The notes under the pieces were generated by a model. The model had not been told where the DNA came from, searched no databases, and saw nothing but the letters and a program-made list of their open reading frames with translations. A DNA stretch of 64,000 bases, from assembly GCF_015840335.1 (NCBI RefSeq), contig NZ_CP060395.1, forward strand, positions 496,001 to 560,000. The letters run 5' to 3'. Made by a program: the position numbers and the translations under genes. This DNA comes from Synechococcus sp. CBW1108 (lineage in GTDB: Bacteria; Cyanobacteriota; Cyanobacteriia; PCC-6307; Cyanobiaceae). Below are positions 16,700 to 27,300 of this stretch, in pieces (the first letter of the stretch is position 1; each line of letters opens with the position of its first letter).

Positions 16700-18028
16700 T
16701 TGACCTCGGCTGCCACCTCCGCTCCGGCTTCGGGTTCTGCCCTGAACACCACCCGTTCCCAGGAGATCTTCCACGCCGCCCAAACCCTGATGCCCGGTGG
16801 CGTCAGCTCCCCGGTGCGGGCGTTCAAGTCGGTCGGCGGCCAGCCGATCGTGTTCGACCGGGTCAAGGGCGCCTACGCCTGGGACGTGGACGGCAACCGC
16901 TACATCGATTACATCGGCAGCTGGGGCCCCGCCATCTGCGGCCATGCCCACCCCGAAGTGATCGCCGCCCTGCACGAGGCCGTTGACAAGGGCACCAGTT
17001 TCGGTGCCCCCTGTGCCCTCGAAAACACCCTCGCCGAGATGGTGATCGAAGCGGTGCCATCCGTTGAAATGGTGCGCTTCGTCAATTCCGGCACCGAGGC
17101 CTGCATGTCGGTGCTGCGCCTGATGCGGGCCTTCACCGGCCGCGAAAAGATCATCAAGTTTGAAGGCTGTTATCACGGCCACGCCGACATGTTTCTGGTG
17201 AAGGCAGGCTCCGGGGTGGCCACCCTGGGGCTGCCCGATTCCCCCGGCGTGCCCCGCAGCACCGCCGCCAGCACCCTCACCGCCCCCTACAACGATCTGG
17301 AGGCCGTCAAGCAACTCTTCGCCGAGAACCCGGGCGAGATTGCCGGTGTAATCCTCGAGCCGGTGGTGGGCAATGCCGGCTTCATCACCCCCGAACCCGG
17401 CTTCCTGGAGGGCATCCGCGAGCTCACCAAGGACAACGGCGCCCTGCTGGTGTTCGATGAAGTCATGACCGGCTTCCGGATCAGCTACGGCGGCGCCCAG
17501 GCGAAATTCGGCATCCGCCCCGACCTCACCACCATGGGCAAGGTGATCGGTGGGGGCCTGCCGGTGGGGGCCTACGGCGGCCGCGCAGACATCATGGCCA
17601 TGGTGGCCCCGGCCGGGCCCATGTATCAGGCCGGCACCCTCAGCGGCAACCCCCTGGCGATGACCGCCGGCATCAAGACCCTGGAGCTGCTCAAGCAGAG
17701 CGGCACCTACGAGCGGCTCGATGCCATCACCAAGCGGTTGGTAGGCGGCATCCTCGAGGCTGGCCGAGCCGCTGGCCTGCCGATCTGCGGCGGCTCGATC
17801 AGCGCCATGTTCGGCTTCTTCCTCTGCGAGGGCCCGGTGCACAATTTCGAGGCGGCCAAGGCTGCCGACACCGTGCGTTTCGGCAAGCTGCACCGGGCCA
17901 TGCTCGAGCGCGGCATCTACCTGGCCCCAAGTGCCTTCGAGGCAGGCTTCACCTCCCTGGCCCACTCCGACGCCGACATCGACGCCACCATCACCGCGTT
18001 CCGCGACAGCTTTGCGGCGGTGGCCTGA
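16700..18028 (+). CDS. hemL: Glutamate-1-semialdehyde 2,1-aminomutase
   Basis: PLP enzyme making 5-aminolevulinate for chlorophyll, haem and bilins. [20 protein letters not shown] near the N-terminus, [20 protein letters not shown] and FDEVMTGFR are characteristic, and the PLP lysine sits in [13 protein letters not shown]. The TTG at 16700 (M-T-S-A-A-T) gives 442 residues and fits the usual short leader; an in-frame TTG at 16655 would add 15 residues. Neither has a convincing ribosome binding site. It is followed after 11 bases by the first binding-protein gene, so read-through into the Liv operon is possible. Confidence 0.93.
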   Translation: MTSAATSAPASGSALNTTRSQEIFHAAQTLMPGGVSSPVRAFKSVGGQPIVFDRVKGAYAWDVDGNRYIDYIGSWGPAICGHAHPEVIAALHEAVDKGTSFGAPCALENTLAEMVIEAVPSVEMVRFVNSGTEACMSVLRLMRAFTGREKIIKFEGCYHGHADMFLVKAGSGVATLGLPDSPGVPRSTAASTLTAPYNDLEAVKQLFAENPGEIAGVILEPVVGNAGFITPEPGFLEGIRELTKDNGALLVFDEVMTGFRISYGGAQAKFGIRPDLTTMGKVIGGGLPVGAYGGRADIMAMVAPAGPMYQAGTLSGNPLAMTAGIKTLELLKQSGTYERLDAITKRLVGGILEAGRAAGLPICGGSISAMFGFFLCEGPVHNFEAAKAADTVRFGKLHRAMLERGIYLAPSAFEAGFTSLAHSDADIDATITAFRDSFAAVA

Positions 18029-18039
18029 GCCCAGCCCCC

Positions 18040-19251
18040 ATGAAGCGTCGTCTTGCCACCAGCCTGGCCGCCCTGCTCTCTGCTGCTGCGGCACTCAGCT
18101 CCTGCCAGGCCTCAGACGATCAGGGGCCGGTCAATCTCAGCAAGGGGGTTCCCGTTGGGGCCGTATTGGCCCTCACCGGCAATGCCAACGTCTACGGTCA
18201 GGACCAGAAAATCGGCATCGAGCTCTCCCTGGCAGCCCTCAATGCCGCCGGCGGCGTTAACGGCAAACCCCTATTCCTAAGCATCGAAGACGGGGGCAGT
18301 GCCGAGCCCAGTGCCAACGCTGCCTTCACCTTGCAGATCAACCGGGGCATGCTTGCCCTGATCGGCCCCACCCTCTCCCAGCAAGCATTTTCGGCCGATC
18401 CAATCGCCCAGCGCCGGGGCGTACCGGTGGTGGCTCCCTCGAATACCGCCACCGGCATTCCGGAGATCGGCCATTTCATTAGTCGGGTTTCGGCCCAGAG
18501 CTCGGTGATCGCGCCCCTCTCGATTGCCAAGGCCCTGCAACTCAACCCTGGCATCCGCCGGGCAGCGGTGTTTTACGCCCAAGACGACGTGTACAGCACC
18601 GCCGAGACGGTGATCTTCCAGCAGGCCCTCACAGCCAAGGGGCTCAAGCCAGTCACGGTGCAACGCACCCAGCTAAACGACCAGGACTTCCAGAGCCAGA
18701 TCACCGCCGCCCTAAATCAGCAGCCCGATCTGGTGGTGCTGTCACTGCAGGCCATGGATGGCGGCAATCTGATCCGCCAGCTACGGGAGCTGGGCTATCG
18801 CGGCGCAATCGTGGTGGGCAATGGCATGAACACGCCAAATATCTACCCGATCTGCCAGAGGTATTGCGATGGCATCTTGATCGCCCAGGCCTACAGCCCG
18901 GAGCTGGCCACGCCCGCCAACCAGCGCTTTACCGCCGCCTTCGCTGCAGCCCAGGCCCGCAATCCCAAGGTCAGCCCGATCCCACCCCAGCTCACCGCCC
19001 AGGCCTACACCGCCATGCAAGTGATCGGCGAAGCGCTCGCCCGCCTCGATCGCAGCAAACCACTCAAGGGCCTCAAAGTGAGCCAGGCGCGCCGGGCCTT
19101 GATGGATGAAATCCTCGCCGGCACCTACCAAACACCCCTTGGTGAAATCCGCTTCACCCCCGAGGGCGAGGTGATCCAAAAGAACTTTTTTGTGGCCAAG
19201 GTGCGCATGAATCCAGATGGCAAGAGCGGTCGTTTTACCCTGCTGCCGTAA
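18040..19251 (+). CDS. Branched-chain amino-acid-type ABC transporter substrate-binding lipoprotein 1
   Basis: A 403-residue periplasmic type I binding protein. The lipoprotein signal ends in ALSSC (C22). The mature domain has VGAVLALTGNANVYGQDQ and an IGPTLSQQAF hinge region, like LivJ/UrtA-family proteins. It is the first of two tandem copies with closely similar sequence, followed by LivH, LivM, LivG and LivF in one direction, so it delivers substrate to that transporter. Likely ligand is hydrophobic or neutral amino acids as in cyanobacterial N-I systems; not provable from sequence. Confidence 0.87.
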   Translation: MKRRLATSLAALLSAAAALSSCQASDDQGPVNLSKGVPVGAVLALTGNANVYGQDQKIGIELSLAALNAAGGVNGKPLFLSIEDGGSAEPSANAAFTLQINRGMLALIGPTLSQQAFSADPIAQRRGVPVVAPSNTATGIPEIGHFISRVSAQSSVIAPLSIAKALQLNPGIRRAAVFYAQDDVYSTAETVIFQQALTAKGLKPVTVQRTQLNDQDFQSQITAALNQQPDLVVLSLQAMDGGNLIRQLRELGYRGAIVVGNGMNTPNIYPICQRYCDGILIAQAYSPELATPANQRFTAAFAAAQARNPKVSPIPPQLTAQAYTAMQVIGEALARLDRSKPLKGLKVSQARRALMDEILAGTYQTPLGEIRFTPEGEVIQKNFFVAKVRMNPDGKSGRFTLLP

Positions 19252-19266
19252 TTCCGTATCTATCCC

Positions 19267-20517
19267 TTGACCATTCCCCCCACCAGATCGGGCCCGTTCT
19301 ACTTCACAGCTCTGGCACTTGGTTTTAGTGGGGCTTGCGCAATCCTGGTGGGCTGCCAACCAGCAAGTGGTCCTACTTCAGGCAACCAAACCCTAATGCT
19401 GGGTGCAGTGGTCGCTCTCACTGGCAATGCCAGCCTGATTGGCCAGGACCAGCGCATCGGTTTGGAACTGGCCGCGAGCGAATTCGGTGGTCGCACCCCT
19501 GGCCTGAGCCTGCGACTGGAGGATGGTGGCTCCGACGAGCAGACCGCCACCACGGCCTTTCGGCGCTTGCTGCAGCAACCGGTGGTTGCCTTGATCGGCC
19601 CCTCCCTCTCCCAGCAGGCTTTCGCCGTGAATCCCATCGCCGATCGCGCCGGCGTGCCAGTGCTTGGTGCCTCCAACACGGCCATCGGCATTCCCCAGAT
19701 CGGCCCCTTCGTCTCGAGGATCTCAGCCCCCGTGTCCAAGGTGGCGCCCCTGTCGATTCAGGCGGCCAAGCGTCTCAACCCCAAGCTGGAACGGGTGGCC
19801 GTCTTCTTCGCCCAAGACGATGCCTACAGCACCTCGGAAACCAAGATCTTCCAAAAGAGCATCCAAGCGCTGGGGCTGAAGCTGGTCACCGTGCAGCGCA
19901 CCAGCACGGCTGACATTGATTTTCAGAAGCCGATTGCCGACACGCTGCAGACCAGACCCGATCTGATCGTGATTTCAGCCCTACCCAATGATGGCGGAAA
20001 CCTGGTGCGCCAGCTGCGGGAGATGGGCTACGCAGGCCTGATTGCGGCGGGGAACGGCATGAATTCCCCGAACATCTATTCGGTATGCCAACGCTATTGC
20101 GACGGTCTGTTGATTGCCCAGGCTTACAGCCCTGAGGCCAAAACGGCCGTCAACCGTCGCTTTGTGCAGCTCTATCAAAAACAGCGTGGAGGCACGGCAC
20201 CCCCGCAGTTCACGGCCCAGGCCTACGCCGCCATGCAGGTAATACGCGAAGCCCTGACCCGCCTCGACCGGCAAGAATCCCTCAGAAGTCAGAGCCGGAA
20301 CCAGGCCCTGGCAACCATGCCCTTGCCCGAACTGCGCCGCGCCCTCAACACAATTCTGCTCCAGGGCGCCTACGACACCCCCCTGGGTGAGATCCGATTC
20401 ACGCCGGAAGGAGAAGTGATCCAGAAGGATTTCTACGTGGCCCGCGTGAAGATGGACGCCAAGGGCAAAACCGGGCGCTTTGCGCTGCTGCCCAACCCAT
20501 CGCCTGCCACCCCCTAG
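19267..20517 (+). CDS. Branched-chain amino-acid-type ABC transporter substrate-binding lipoprotein 2
   Basis: A 416-residue paralogue of the preceding protein, with the same blocks in the same order (ALTGNASLIGQDQRIG, IGPSLSQQAF, GNGMNSPNIYSVCQRYCDG, TPLGEIRFTPEGEVIQK). The lipobox is LVGC (C30). The start is TTG at 19267, 15 bases after the preceding stop. It differs by a shorter N-terminal lobe (no LNAAGGVNG equivalent) and an insert RQESLRSQSRNQA. The pair probably arose by tandem duplication and may broaden specificity of the one transporter. Confidence 0.87.
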   Translation: MTIPPTRSGPFYFTALALGFSGACAILVGCQPASGPTSGNQTLMLGAVVALTGNASLIGQDQRIGLELAASEFGGRTPGLSLRLEDGGSDEQTATTAFRRLLQQPVVALIGPSLSQQAFAVNPIADRAGVPVLGASNTAIGIPQIGPFVSRISAPVSKVAPLSIQAAKRLNPKLERVAVFFAQDDAYSTSETKIFQKSIQALGLKLVTVQRTSTADIDFQKPIADTLQTRPDLIVISALPNDGGNLVRQLREMGYAGLIAAGNGMNSPNIYSVCQRYCDGLLIAQAYSPEAKTAVNRRFVQLYQKQRGGTAPPQFTAQAYAAMQVIREALTRLDRQESLRSQSRNQALATMPLPELRRALNTILLQGAYDTPLGEIRFTPEGEVIQKDFYVARVKMDAKGKTGRFALLPNPSPATP

Positions 20518-20528
20518 ACCCAGAGCGC

Positions 20529-21461
20529 ATGGAAGCCCTGCTGCAACTGTTGTTTAACGGTCTCTCGGTTGGGGCGGTCTATGCCCTGTTTGCCCTGGGC
20601 TACACCCTGGTGTTCTCGGTGCTGGGCGTGATCAACTTCGCTCACGGGGCGATCTTCACCCTGGGGGCCTACTTCACCTATTTCCTGATCGGAGGCGCGG
20701 TGGGGGCCAATGGACTGGTGGCCGGCCTGCAGCTGCCCTTTGCCTTGCCCTTCTGGCTGGCCCTACCACTGGCGGGCATAGTCGCCGCCGCCGTGGCCCT
20801 GCTCCTGGAACGCATCGCCTTTCGGCCCCTGCGTGAGCGGGGCTCCGATCCCCTGCTGGCCCTGATCACCAGCCTGGGGGCCGGGGTGATTTTGGTGAAC
20901 CTGATCCAATTGCTGGTGGGAGCCGAGAGCTATTCCATCCCGGTTGAAACGCTTGAGTCGCTCCCTGTGGCTCTGAGCATCGCCGGTGCCAAGGTGCGCA
21001 CCGTGCAGGTGATGCTGCTGGCCATCGCCGGCCTGCTGCTGGCAGCCCTTTCGATCTGGATAGACGGCAGCCGCAGCGGCAAGGCCCTGCAAGCCGTTTC
21101 CGAAGACCCGATCACCGCCCAGCTGCTGGGGATCAACAGCGGCCGCATGATCCAGATCGCCTTCGGGATCAGTGGCTTCCTGGCCGGTGTGGCCGGGGGC
21201 CTGGTGGGGTTGAGCGTCAGCATCGCCGGGCCTTACTTCGGCATTGGCTACGGGCTCAAGGGGCTGGGGGTGCTGGTCCTGGGCGGGCTCGGCAGCGTGC
21301 CTGGCGCCGTGCTGGGCGGCTTGATCATCGGCCTGGCCGAGGCCTGCGTGCCGGCCGAACTATCGGGCTACAAAGATGCGGTCTCCTTTGGCTTCCTGTT
21401 CCTGGTGCTGTTGATCAGGCCCCAGGGTCTGCTGGGCCGCCCCCAGGCCACCAAGGTGTGA
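20529..21461 (+). CDS. livH: Branched-chain amino-acid-type ABC transporter permease LivH
   Basis: A 310-residue inner-membrane permease with eight or so spans. GLSVGAVYALFALGYTLVFSVLGVINFAHGA (split here as the first 70 residues) is the canonical N-terminal signature, and GLKGLGVLVLGGLGSVPGA the coupling region near the C-terminus. It follows the second binding protein by 11 bases and its stop overlaps the start of livM, indicating translational coupling in a single operon. Confidence 0.92.
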   Translation: MEALLQLLFNGLSVGAVYALFALGYTLVFSVLGVINFAHGAIFTLGAYFTYFLIGGAVGANGLVAGLQLPFALPFWLALPLAGIVAAAVALLLERIAFRPLRERGSDPLLALITSLGAGVILVNLIQLLVGAESYSIPVETLESLPVALSIAGAKVRTVQVMLLAIAGLLLAALSIWIDGSRSGKALQAVSEDPITAQLLGINSGRMIQIAFGISGFLAGVAGGLVGLSVSIAGPYFGIGYGLKGLGVLVLGGLGSVPGAVLGGLIIGLAEACVPAELSGYKDAVSFGFLFLVLLIRPQGLLGRPQATKV

Positions 21462-22375
21462 TCAGCATGGATGCCGGCCTGCTCGAACAAATGCTGCTGG
21501 GGGCCCTGCTGGGCCTATCGGTGTACCTGCCCCTGCGCTGCGGCCAGCTCTCCCTCGCCACCCCTGGCTTCTTCGCCATTGGCGGCACGGTGGCAGCCCT
21601 GCTCTCGACGCGGGTGCCCGCCCTAGCCGGCAGCGGCAGCACCTACCCGATCACTTCAGTTTTGCTGGAGATGGCCCTAGCAGCCCTGCTCACCGGCGTA
21701 CTGGCCCTGGGCCTGGGCCGGGTGGTGCTGCGGCTGCGGGGCATCTACCTAGCCATCGCCACGATCGCCCTGGTTGAGATTCTGCGGGTTGTCACCCTCA
21801 ACCTGGAATTCACCGGCGGAGCCCTGGGCATCTTCGGCATCCCCCAGCCCTTCGCTAGCGCCGCTGGCTACGCCGCCTTCACCCTGGCGCTGCTGGCGCT
21901 GATCTGCTGGCTATGCGACCGGCTCGAAAAGACCAGGCCCGGCCGGGCCATGGCCGCCATCCGCGACGACGAACTGGCCGCCGCCAGCCAGGGCATCAAC
22001 ACCGCCGACACCAAGCTGCTCGCCTTTGTGCTCAGCGGCCTGGTGGCGGGGATCACCGGTGTTGTGGCAGCCCACTTCTTCAACTCCTGGAACGCCAAAC
22101 TGGGAAACTTTGACGCCAGCATCACCACCCTGGCTTTCGTGGTGTTCGGCGGCTCGCGCACCTGGCTGGGGCCGGTGTTTGGCGGCCTGCTGCTCACCGC
22201 CTTACCGGAACTGCTGCGCCCGGTCGGCGACCTGCGCCTGATCGTCTTTGGCGCCGTGATTCTGGTGGGTCCCCTGTTCTTTCCCCAAGGAGTGATCACC
22301 CCGGCGCTGTTTAAGACGCTCAAGCGACTAATGCGGCGCACCCCCACCCCAGCAGCGCAGGGAGGAAGACCATGA
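21458..22375 (+). CDS. livM: Branched-chain amino-acid-type ABC transporter permease LivM
   Basis: A 305-residue membrane permease partner of LivH. LRLRGIYLAIATIALVEILR and the C-terminal VVFGGSRTWLGPVFGG loop are family hallmarks. GTG 21458 overlaps the livH stop by four bases (GTGA); an ATG at 21467 is the alternative and shortens it by three residues. Its stop overlaps the ATG of livG, another four-base ATGA junction. Confidence 0.9.
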   Translation: MISMDAGLLEQMLLGALLGLSVYLPLRCGQLSLATPGFFAIGGTVAALLSTRVPALAGSGSTYPITSVLLEMALAALLTGVLALGLGRVVLRLRGIYLAIATIALVEILRVVTLNLEFTGGALGIFGIPQPFASAAGYAAFTLALLALICWLCDRLEKTRPGRAMAAIRDDELAAASQGINTADTKLLAFVLSGLVAGITGVVAAHFFNSWNAKLGNFDASITTLAFVVFGGSRTWLGPVFGGLLLTALPELLRPVGDLRLIVFGAVILVGPLFFPQGVITPALFKTLKRLMRRTPTPAAQGGRP

Positions 22376-23136
22376 GCCTGCTTCAGGTTGAGGATGTGGG
22401 GGTGCGCTTCGGCGGCCTGCAGGCCTTGCAGGGTGTCGATCTAGAGGTGCAGCAGGGAGAGATTTTTGGCCTACTTGGCCCCAATGGTGCCGGCAAGACC
22501 ACCCTGTTCAACGTGATTTCTGGCCTCACCGCCGCCAGCAGCGGTCGCGTGCGCTGGCGCGGGGCAAGCCTTGATGGGCTCAGCAGCCACCGCATTGCCC
22601 GCCTTGGCATCGCTCGCACCTTCCAGAATCTGCGCCTGTTCAGCTCGCTGAATTGTCTCGACAACGTTCTGGTTGGCATGCATCAGCACGGCCGTCAGCC
22701 GCCCCTGGCGGCCCTGCTGCAAACCCAGGCCTTTCGCCGCCGCGAGGCCCAGCTGTATCAACAGGCTCAAGAGCTGCTTGCCCTATTCCAGCTTGAAGCC
22801 GCTGCCCACCAAAACGCCGCCAGCCTTTCCTACGGAAACCGGCGCCGCCTGGAGATGGCCCGGGCCCTGGCCAGCCGCCCCCAGCTGCTGCTGCTCGATG
22901 AGCCGGCCGCTGGCATGAACCCCTCAGAGAAAGATGAGCTGCGGGAACTGATCCGGCGCATCCGAAACCAGTTCAAGCTAACGGTGCTGATCATTGAGCA
23001 CCATGTGCCCTTGATGTTGGGTCTTTGCGACCGGCTGGCAGTGCTCAACTTCGGCCAATGCATCGCCCTGGGCAGCCCAGACCAGGTGCGGCGCGACCCG
23101 GCCGTGATCGAGGCCTATCTGGGCGGTGGCGCATGA
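22372..23136 (+). CDS. livG: ABC transporter ATP-binding protein LivG
   Basis: A 254-residue ATPase of the branched-chain amino-acid transporter class. Walker A GPNGAGKTT (~36-44), signature-like LSYGNRRRLEMARAL (standard LSYG in LivG), Walker B LLLLDEPAAGMNP and switch IIEHHVPLML are all present. It overlaps livM and livF by ATGA junctions at both ends. Confidence 0.93.
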   Translation: MSLLQVEDVGVRFGGLQALQGVDLEVQQGEIFGLLGPNGAGKTTLFNVISGLTAASSGRVRWRGASLDGLSSHRIARLGIARTFQNLRLFSSLNCLDNVLVGMHQHGRQPPLAALLQTQAFRRREAQLYQQAQELLALFQLEAAAHQNAASLSYGNRRRLEMARALASRPQLLLLDEPAAGMNPSEKDELRELIRRIRNQFKLTVLIIEHHVPLMLGLCDRLAVLNFGQCIALGSPDQVRRDPAVIEAYLGGGA

Positions 23137-23861
23137 ACGGTCCCCAAGCGCCCCTGCTCGAACTTCGCAACCTGGTGGTGCGCTACGGCAGCATCACGGC
23201 CCTGCATGGCATCAATCTGACGGTGCAAGCCGGCGAGCTGGTGACCCTGCTGGGGGCCAATGGCGCCGGGAAAAGCACCACCCTGCGGGCCATCTCCGGC
23301 CTGATTCACCCTGCCGGCGGCGAGATCCTCTGGCATGGCGGCTTGATCAATCGACTGCGCACCGAGCGCACCGTGAAGTTGGGCATCAGCCACTGCCCGG
23401 AAGGTCGTCGGGTGCTCAGCCGCCAGTCGGTAGCCGACAACCTGGCCCTGGGCGCCTGGTTGCGCCAGGACAAAGCCGCAATCGCCAGAGATCTGGAGCG
23501 CTGCTACGCCCTATTTCCCCGCCTGGCCGAGCGCCGCAGCCAGCTGGCCGGCTCCCTTTCCGGCGGCGAGCAGCAGATGCTGGCCATCAGCCGCTCCCTG
23601 ATGGCCAGGCCCACCCTGTTGATGCTGGATGAGCCGAGTCTGGGATTAGCGCCCCGGCTCGTAGCCGAGGTGATGGCCGCCCTGGCCCAGCTGCACCGAG
23701 ATGGGCTCACCATTTTGCTCGTAGAGCAAAACGCCCAGGCCGCCCTGACCATTGCCGATCGGGGCCTGGTATTGGAGGCAGGAAGCATCAGCGCCGGCGG
23801 CCGCGCCGCACAACTCCTGGCCGACGACAGCCTCCAGGCCTCCTATCTAGGGGCGAACTGA
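23133..23861 (+). CDS. livF: ABC transporter ATP-binding protein LivF
   Basis: A 242-residue second ATPase of the transporter, pairing with LivG. Walker A GANGAGKST, LivF-type CPEGRRVLSRQSV, signature LSGGEQQMLAISR, Walker B LLMLDEPSLGLAP and switch LLVEQNAQ are seen. The ATG at 23133 overlaps the livG stop by four bases; the upstream extension of the frame is inside livG and is ignored. Last gene of the six-gene transporter operon. Confidence 0.93.
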   Translation: MNGPQAPLLELRNLVVRYGSITALHGINLTVQAGELVTLLGANGAGKSTTLRAISGLIHPAGGEILWHGGLINRLRTERTVKLGISHCPEGRRVLSRQSVADNLALGAWLRQDKAAIARDLERCYALFPRLAERRSQLAGSLSGGEQQMLAISRSLMARPTLLMLDEPSLGLAPRLVAEVMAALAQLHRDGLTILLVEQNAQAALTIADRGLVLEAGSISAGGRAAQLLADDSLQASYLGAN

Positions 23862-23915
23862 CTATTGGCGAACTGAGCAGGGGCAGCTCAGTCGTTCGCC
23901 GTTGGCGCCGTATCG

Positions 23916-24302
23916 GTGATTGCCGGGGTGTCCCAGCTGCTGCGGCTCACTGGCGAAGCCGATATCAAGGGCAAGATTTTCCGGCTACTTTCCGGCTTGC
24001 TTTACTTGGCCGGCGGAGTGTGGGTTCTGGCATTTCCGGTCGCCAGCGAAGTGAGCCTCACCCTTTTTGTGGGCTTCCTGCTGGCCTTTGAAGGGGTGAT
24101 GGAATTGGCCGCCGCCGCCACCGGCCAGGGGGCTGCCCGTGGCCTGGTTCTGATTGATGGCATTGTCACCGCCGTACTCGGCGGCATGCTCATCGCAGAG
24201 TGGCCCTCCGACAGCATCTGGGCAATCGGCATGCTGTTTGGCATTGGTCTGGCCTTTTCAGCCATCAACCTGCTCACCGCCCCCCGCCAGGCGGCCACCT
24301 GA
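23916..24302 (+). CDS. HdeD-family membrane protein, probably 5'-truncated
   Basis: A 128-residue protein with about four spans, of the HdeD/DUF308 type (LLSGLLYLAGGVWVLAFP and LLAFEGVMELAAAATG recall its repeats). Family members are near 190 residues with six spans. Here the frame shows matching-looking residues (FAVGAVSVIAGVSQLL) upstream of the GTG at 23916 back to about 23877, where a stop cuts it and no start exists. The first two spans seem lost, so this is either a shortened gene using GTG 23916 or a decaying remnant. Its 3' end overlaps the opposite 5-oxoprolinase gene by 45 bases. Confidence 0.55.
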   Translation: MIAGVSQLLRLTGEADIKGKIFRLLSGLLYLAGGVWVLAFPVASEVSLTLFVGFLLAFEGVMELAAAATGQGAARGLVLIDGIVTAVLGGMLIAEWPSDSIWAIGMLFGIGLAFSAINLLTAPRQAAT

Positions 24303-27300
24303 TCCGACCAACCCATAGCCGCCCCCGCCTGGGGTTTCGATGCGCAGGGCCTCACCAGGCCCCAGCTCCAGCTCGCAGCAGCCCGGCAGCGGCCTGATCG
24401 AACCATCCGGGCCGATCAGGCTGTTGCGTCCGCAGGCCCCCGCTCCCCCGCCAGCCAAGCCGGCGGGGGCCACTCGCCGGGATCCGGAAATGAGCGCGGC
24501 GGCCATCGGCTCAAGAAAGCGCAGTTGCCTCACCACACCGTCGCCGCCCCGGAAAGCGCCCGCGCCCCCCGAGCCCTGGCGAATCGCAAACCGTTCCACC
24601 CTGATCGGATAGCGGGTTTCGAGGATCTCCGGATCGGTTAGGCGCGAATTGGTCATGTGGCTCTGCACAGCGGAGGCCCCGGCAAAGGGCTCACCGCCTG
24701 GCCGGCGACCGGCGCCGGTGCCGCCACAGATCGTTTCGTAGTACTGAAGCTGGGCATTGCCGAAGCTGAGGTTGTTCATCGTGCCCTGGGCTGCCGCCTG
24801 CACCCCAAGCGCCAGGAACAGGGCATTGGTGGCCGCCTGGGAGATTTCCACATTGCCCGCCACCACCGCCGCTGGAGCAAGCGGATGGAGCAGGGAACCC
24901 TCCGGCACCACCAGGTCAATGGGCTCGAAGCAGCCGGCGTTGAGCGGAATCGCCTCCCCCACCAGGCAACGGAAGACATAGAGCACCACCGCCTTGGTGA
25001 CGGCCAAGGGGGCATTGAGATTGCCATCGTGCTGGGGGGAGGTGCCGCTGAAATCCACCCGGGCCCGGCGTGCCGCCGCATCGATCTGCACGGCCACCCG
25101 GATCTGGCCGCCATGGTCGAGCTCAACTTGGGCCTCATAGGTATCCGAGGCCTGGCCGCTGCCCAGCCCCGCAATCACCCGGGCCACCGCCTCTGCCCCA
25201 TTGGCCAGGACATGGGCCTGATAGGCCCGCACTTCCTCCAGGCCATGGCGGCCAATCAGTCGCTCCAGCCCATCGACCCCCAGGCGATTGGCTGCCGCCT
25301 GGGCCTGGAGATCGGCGAGCAATTGGTCGGGGTTGCGTACCGGATGGCACCCCGCTGCGAAGCGTTGCCGCCAGCTGGCCTCCTCGAAGCCGCCATCGGT
25401 GAGAAAAAGAACGTTGTCCAGCAGCAGACCCTCATCGGCGATGGTGCGGCTGAAGGCCGGCATCGAGCCCGGGTTGATTCCGCCCACATCGGCGTGGTGG
25501 CCCCGCGAGGCCACAAAGAACAGGGGGGCCCCATCGACAAACACCGGTGTGATCGCCGTGATGTCCGGCAGGTGGGTACCGCCGTTGTAAGGGTTGTTGG
25601 AGAGCACCACGTCCCCTGGGGCAAGGGGGGGGCGATCGCCGCGGGCGATGGCCTCCAGCAAGCTGGCCACGCTGTCGCCCATCGAGCCCAGATGGACCGG
25701 GATATGGGGGGCATTGGCCACCAGTCGGCCGGCGCTATCAAAGAGGGCGCAGGAGAAGTCGAGCCGTTCGCGGATATTCACCGAGCGGGCGCTCTGCTGC
25801 AGCCGCACCCCCATCTGCTCGGCAATGGCGGAGAAGCGGTGGTTGTAGAGCTCCAGCAGGGTGGGGTCTGGCCCTACGGCAGGGCGAGCGGACGCACCAG
25901 GGCAGGCCAGGGGGGAAGCCAGCCGCTCCAGCAGCAGGGCCCCGTCGGCCAGCAACTGCGCCTGCCAACCGGGCTCCAGCACGGTGGTGCTGGTCAGATC
26001 CAGCACCAGGGCGGGGCCCTCCAGGTGTTGGCCAGGCTGCAGCTGGGACCTCCGCCAGAGGGGCACCGCCTGCCAGCCGGCCTCCTCACCCAGCCAGAGG
26101 CGGCTGGTTTGGGCCAGGGGGGGCATGCCGGCAGGCCCATCCGGCCGGGGGGAGCCCCCTGGCATGGAGCCAACTGGCATGGACCCTGCTGCCGGGGGTA
26201 TCGGGGTAGCCGGAGTCAGCGCCACCAGCAGCCGTTCCACGATCAAATCGTCGACGCCGGGGCGGTAGCCATAGCGCTGCTGGTAGCTATCAGCAAAGGC
26301 CTCCTGCAGCTCAGCCACTCCTGCCCCTGCGCTGGGCTCCTGCAGCGACCAGCCCACCTCCAGCCCCTGCTCGCTGGCGGCGGCCCGGATCTCAAGCCGC
26401 ACCCCAACCCGGGGCGGCATCGCCGCGGGGCCAAGCCCGGCAAGGGCCCCGGCAACTAGCTCGACACCCTGTTGCCGCAACAGGGGCAAGGAGGCGGCCC
26501 GCAGGGGCAAGCGGGGCGAGCACTCCAGCAGCCGGGCCTGCTCGGCCATGCCCAGGCCGTAGGCAGATAGCACCCCGGCCAGGGGGTGGAGCAGCACCCG
26601 CTGCAGGCCCAGCAGCTCGGCCAGGCGGCAGGCGTGCTGACCTCCTGCTCCGCCGTAACTCACCAGCAGGGCCTCGCGCAGGTCGTGGCCGCGCTGAATT
26701 GAGATCCGGCGCAGGGCCTCAGCCATGGTTTCCACCGCGATCTGGAGGGCGCCGGCCGCCACCCGCTCCGGCGTGATGCCTGGGGCCGCCGCCGCCATGG
26801 CAGTGGCCAGCTCGGAGAAGCGCTGCCGCACCGCCTCTCCATCGGCGGGTTGGTCGGCGGTGGGACCAAACACCGCCGGCAGGGCAGCGATCGGCAGCCG
26901 GCCCAGCAGCAAATTGGCATCGGTGATCGTGGCCGGCCCGCCGCGGCGGTAAGCCGCCGGCCCCGGGTCGGCCCCGGCTGAGGCCGGCCCCACCTGCAGC
27001 CGCTGGCCATCGAAACGCAAGATTGATCCCCCACCGGCTGCCACCGAGTGAATGGGCAGCATCGGAGCCTGGAGTTGCAGCCCGACGATCTCGGTGCAGG
27101 GGCTGCGCTCCCAGGCCAGATCCCCCCGCCGCCCGTCGAAATGAAACACGTCGGTGGAGGTGCCACCCATGTCGAAGCCAACGATGGGCTGGGGCGGCAA
27201 GCCCGCGAGCCCCAGGGCCCGCTGGGCCACGGCCACCGCCCCCACCATGCCGCCGGCGGGACCGGAGAGGATCGTGTCCTTGGCCAGCAGCTCCTGCGGA

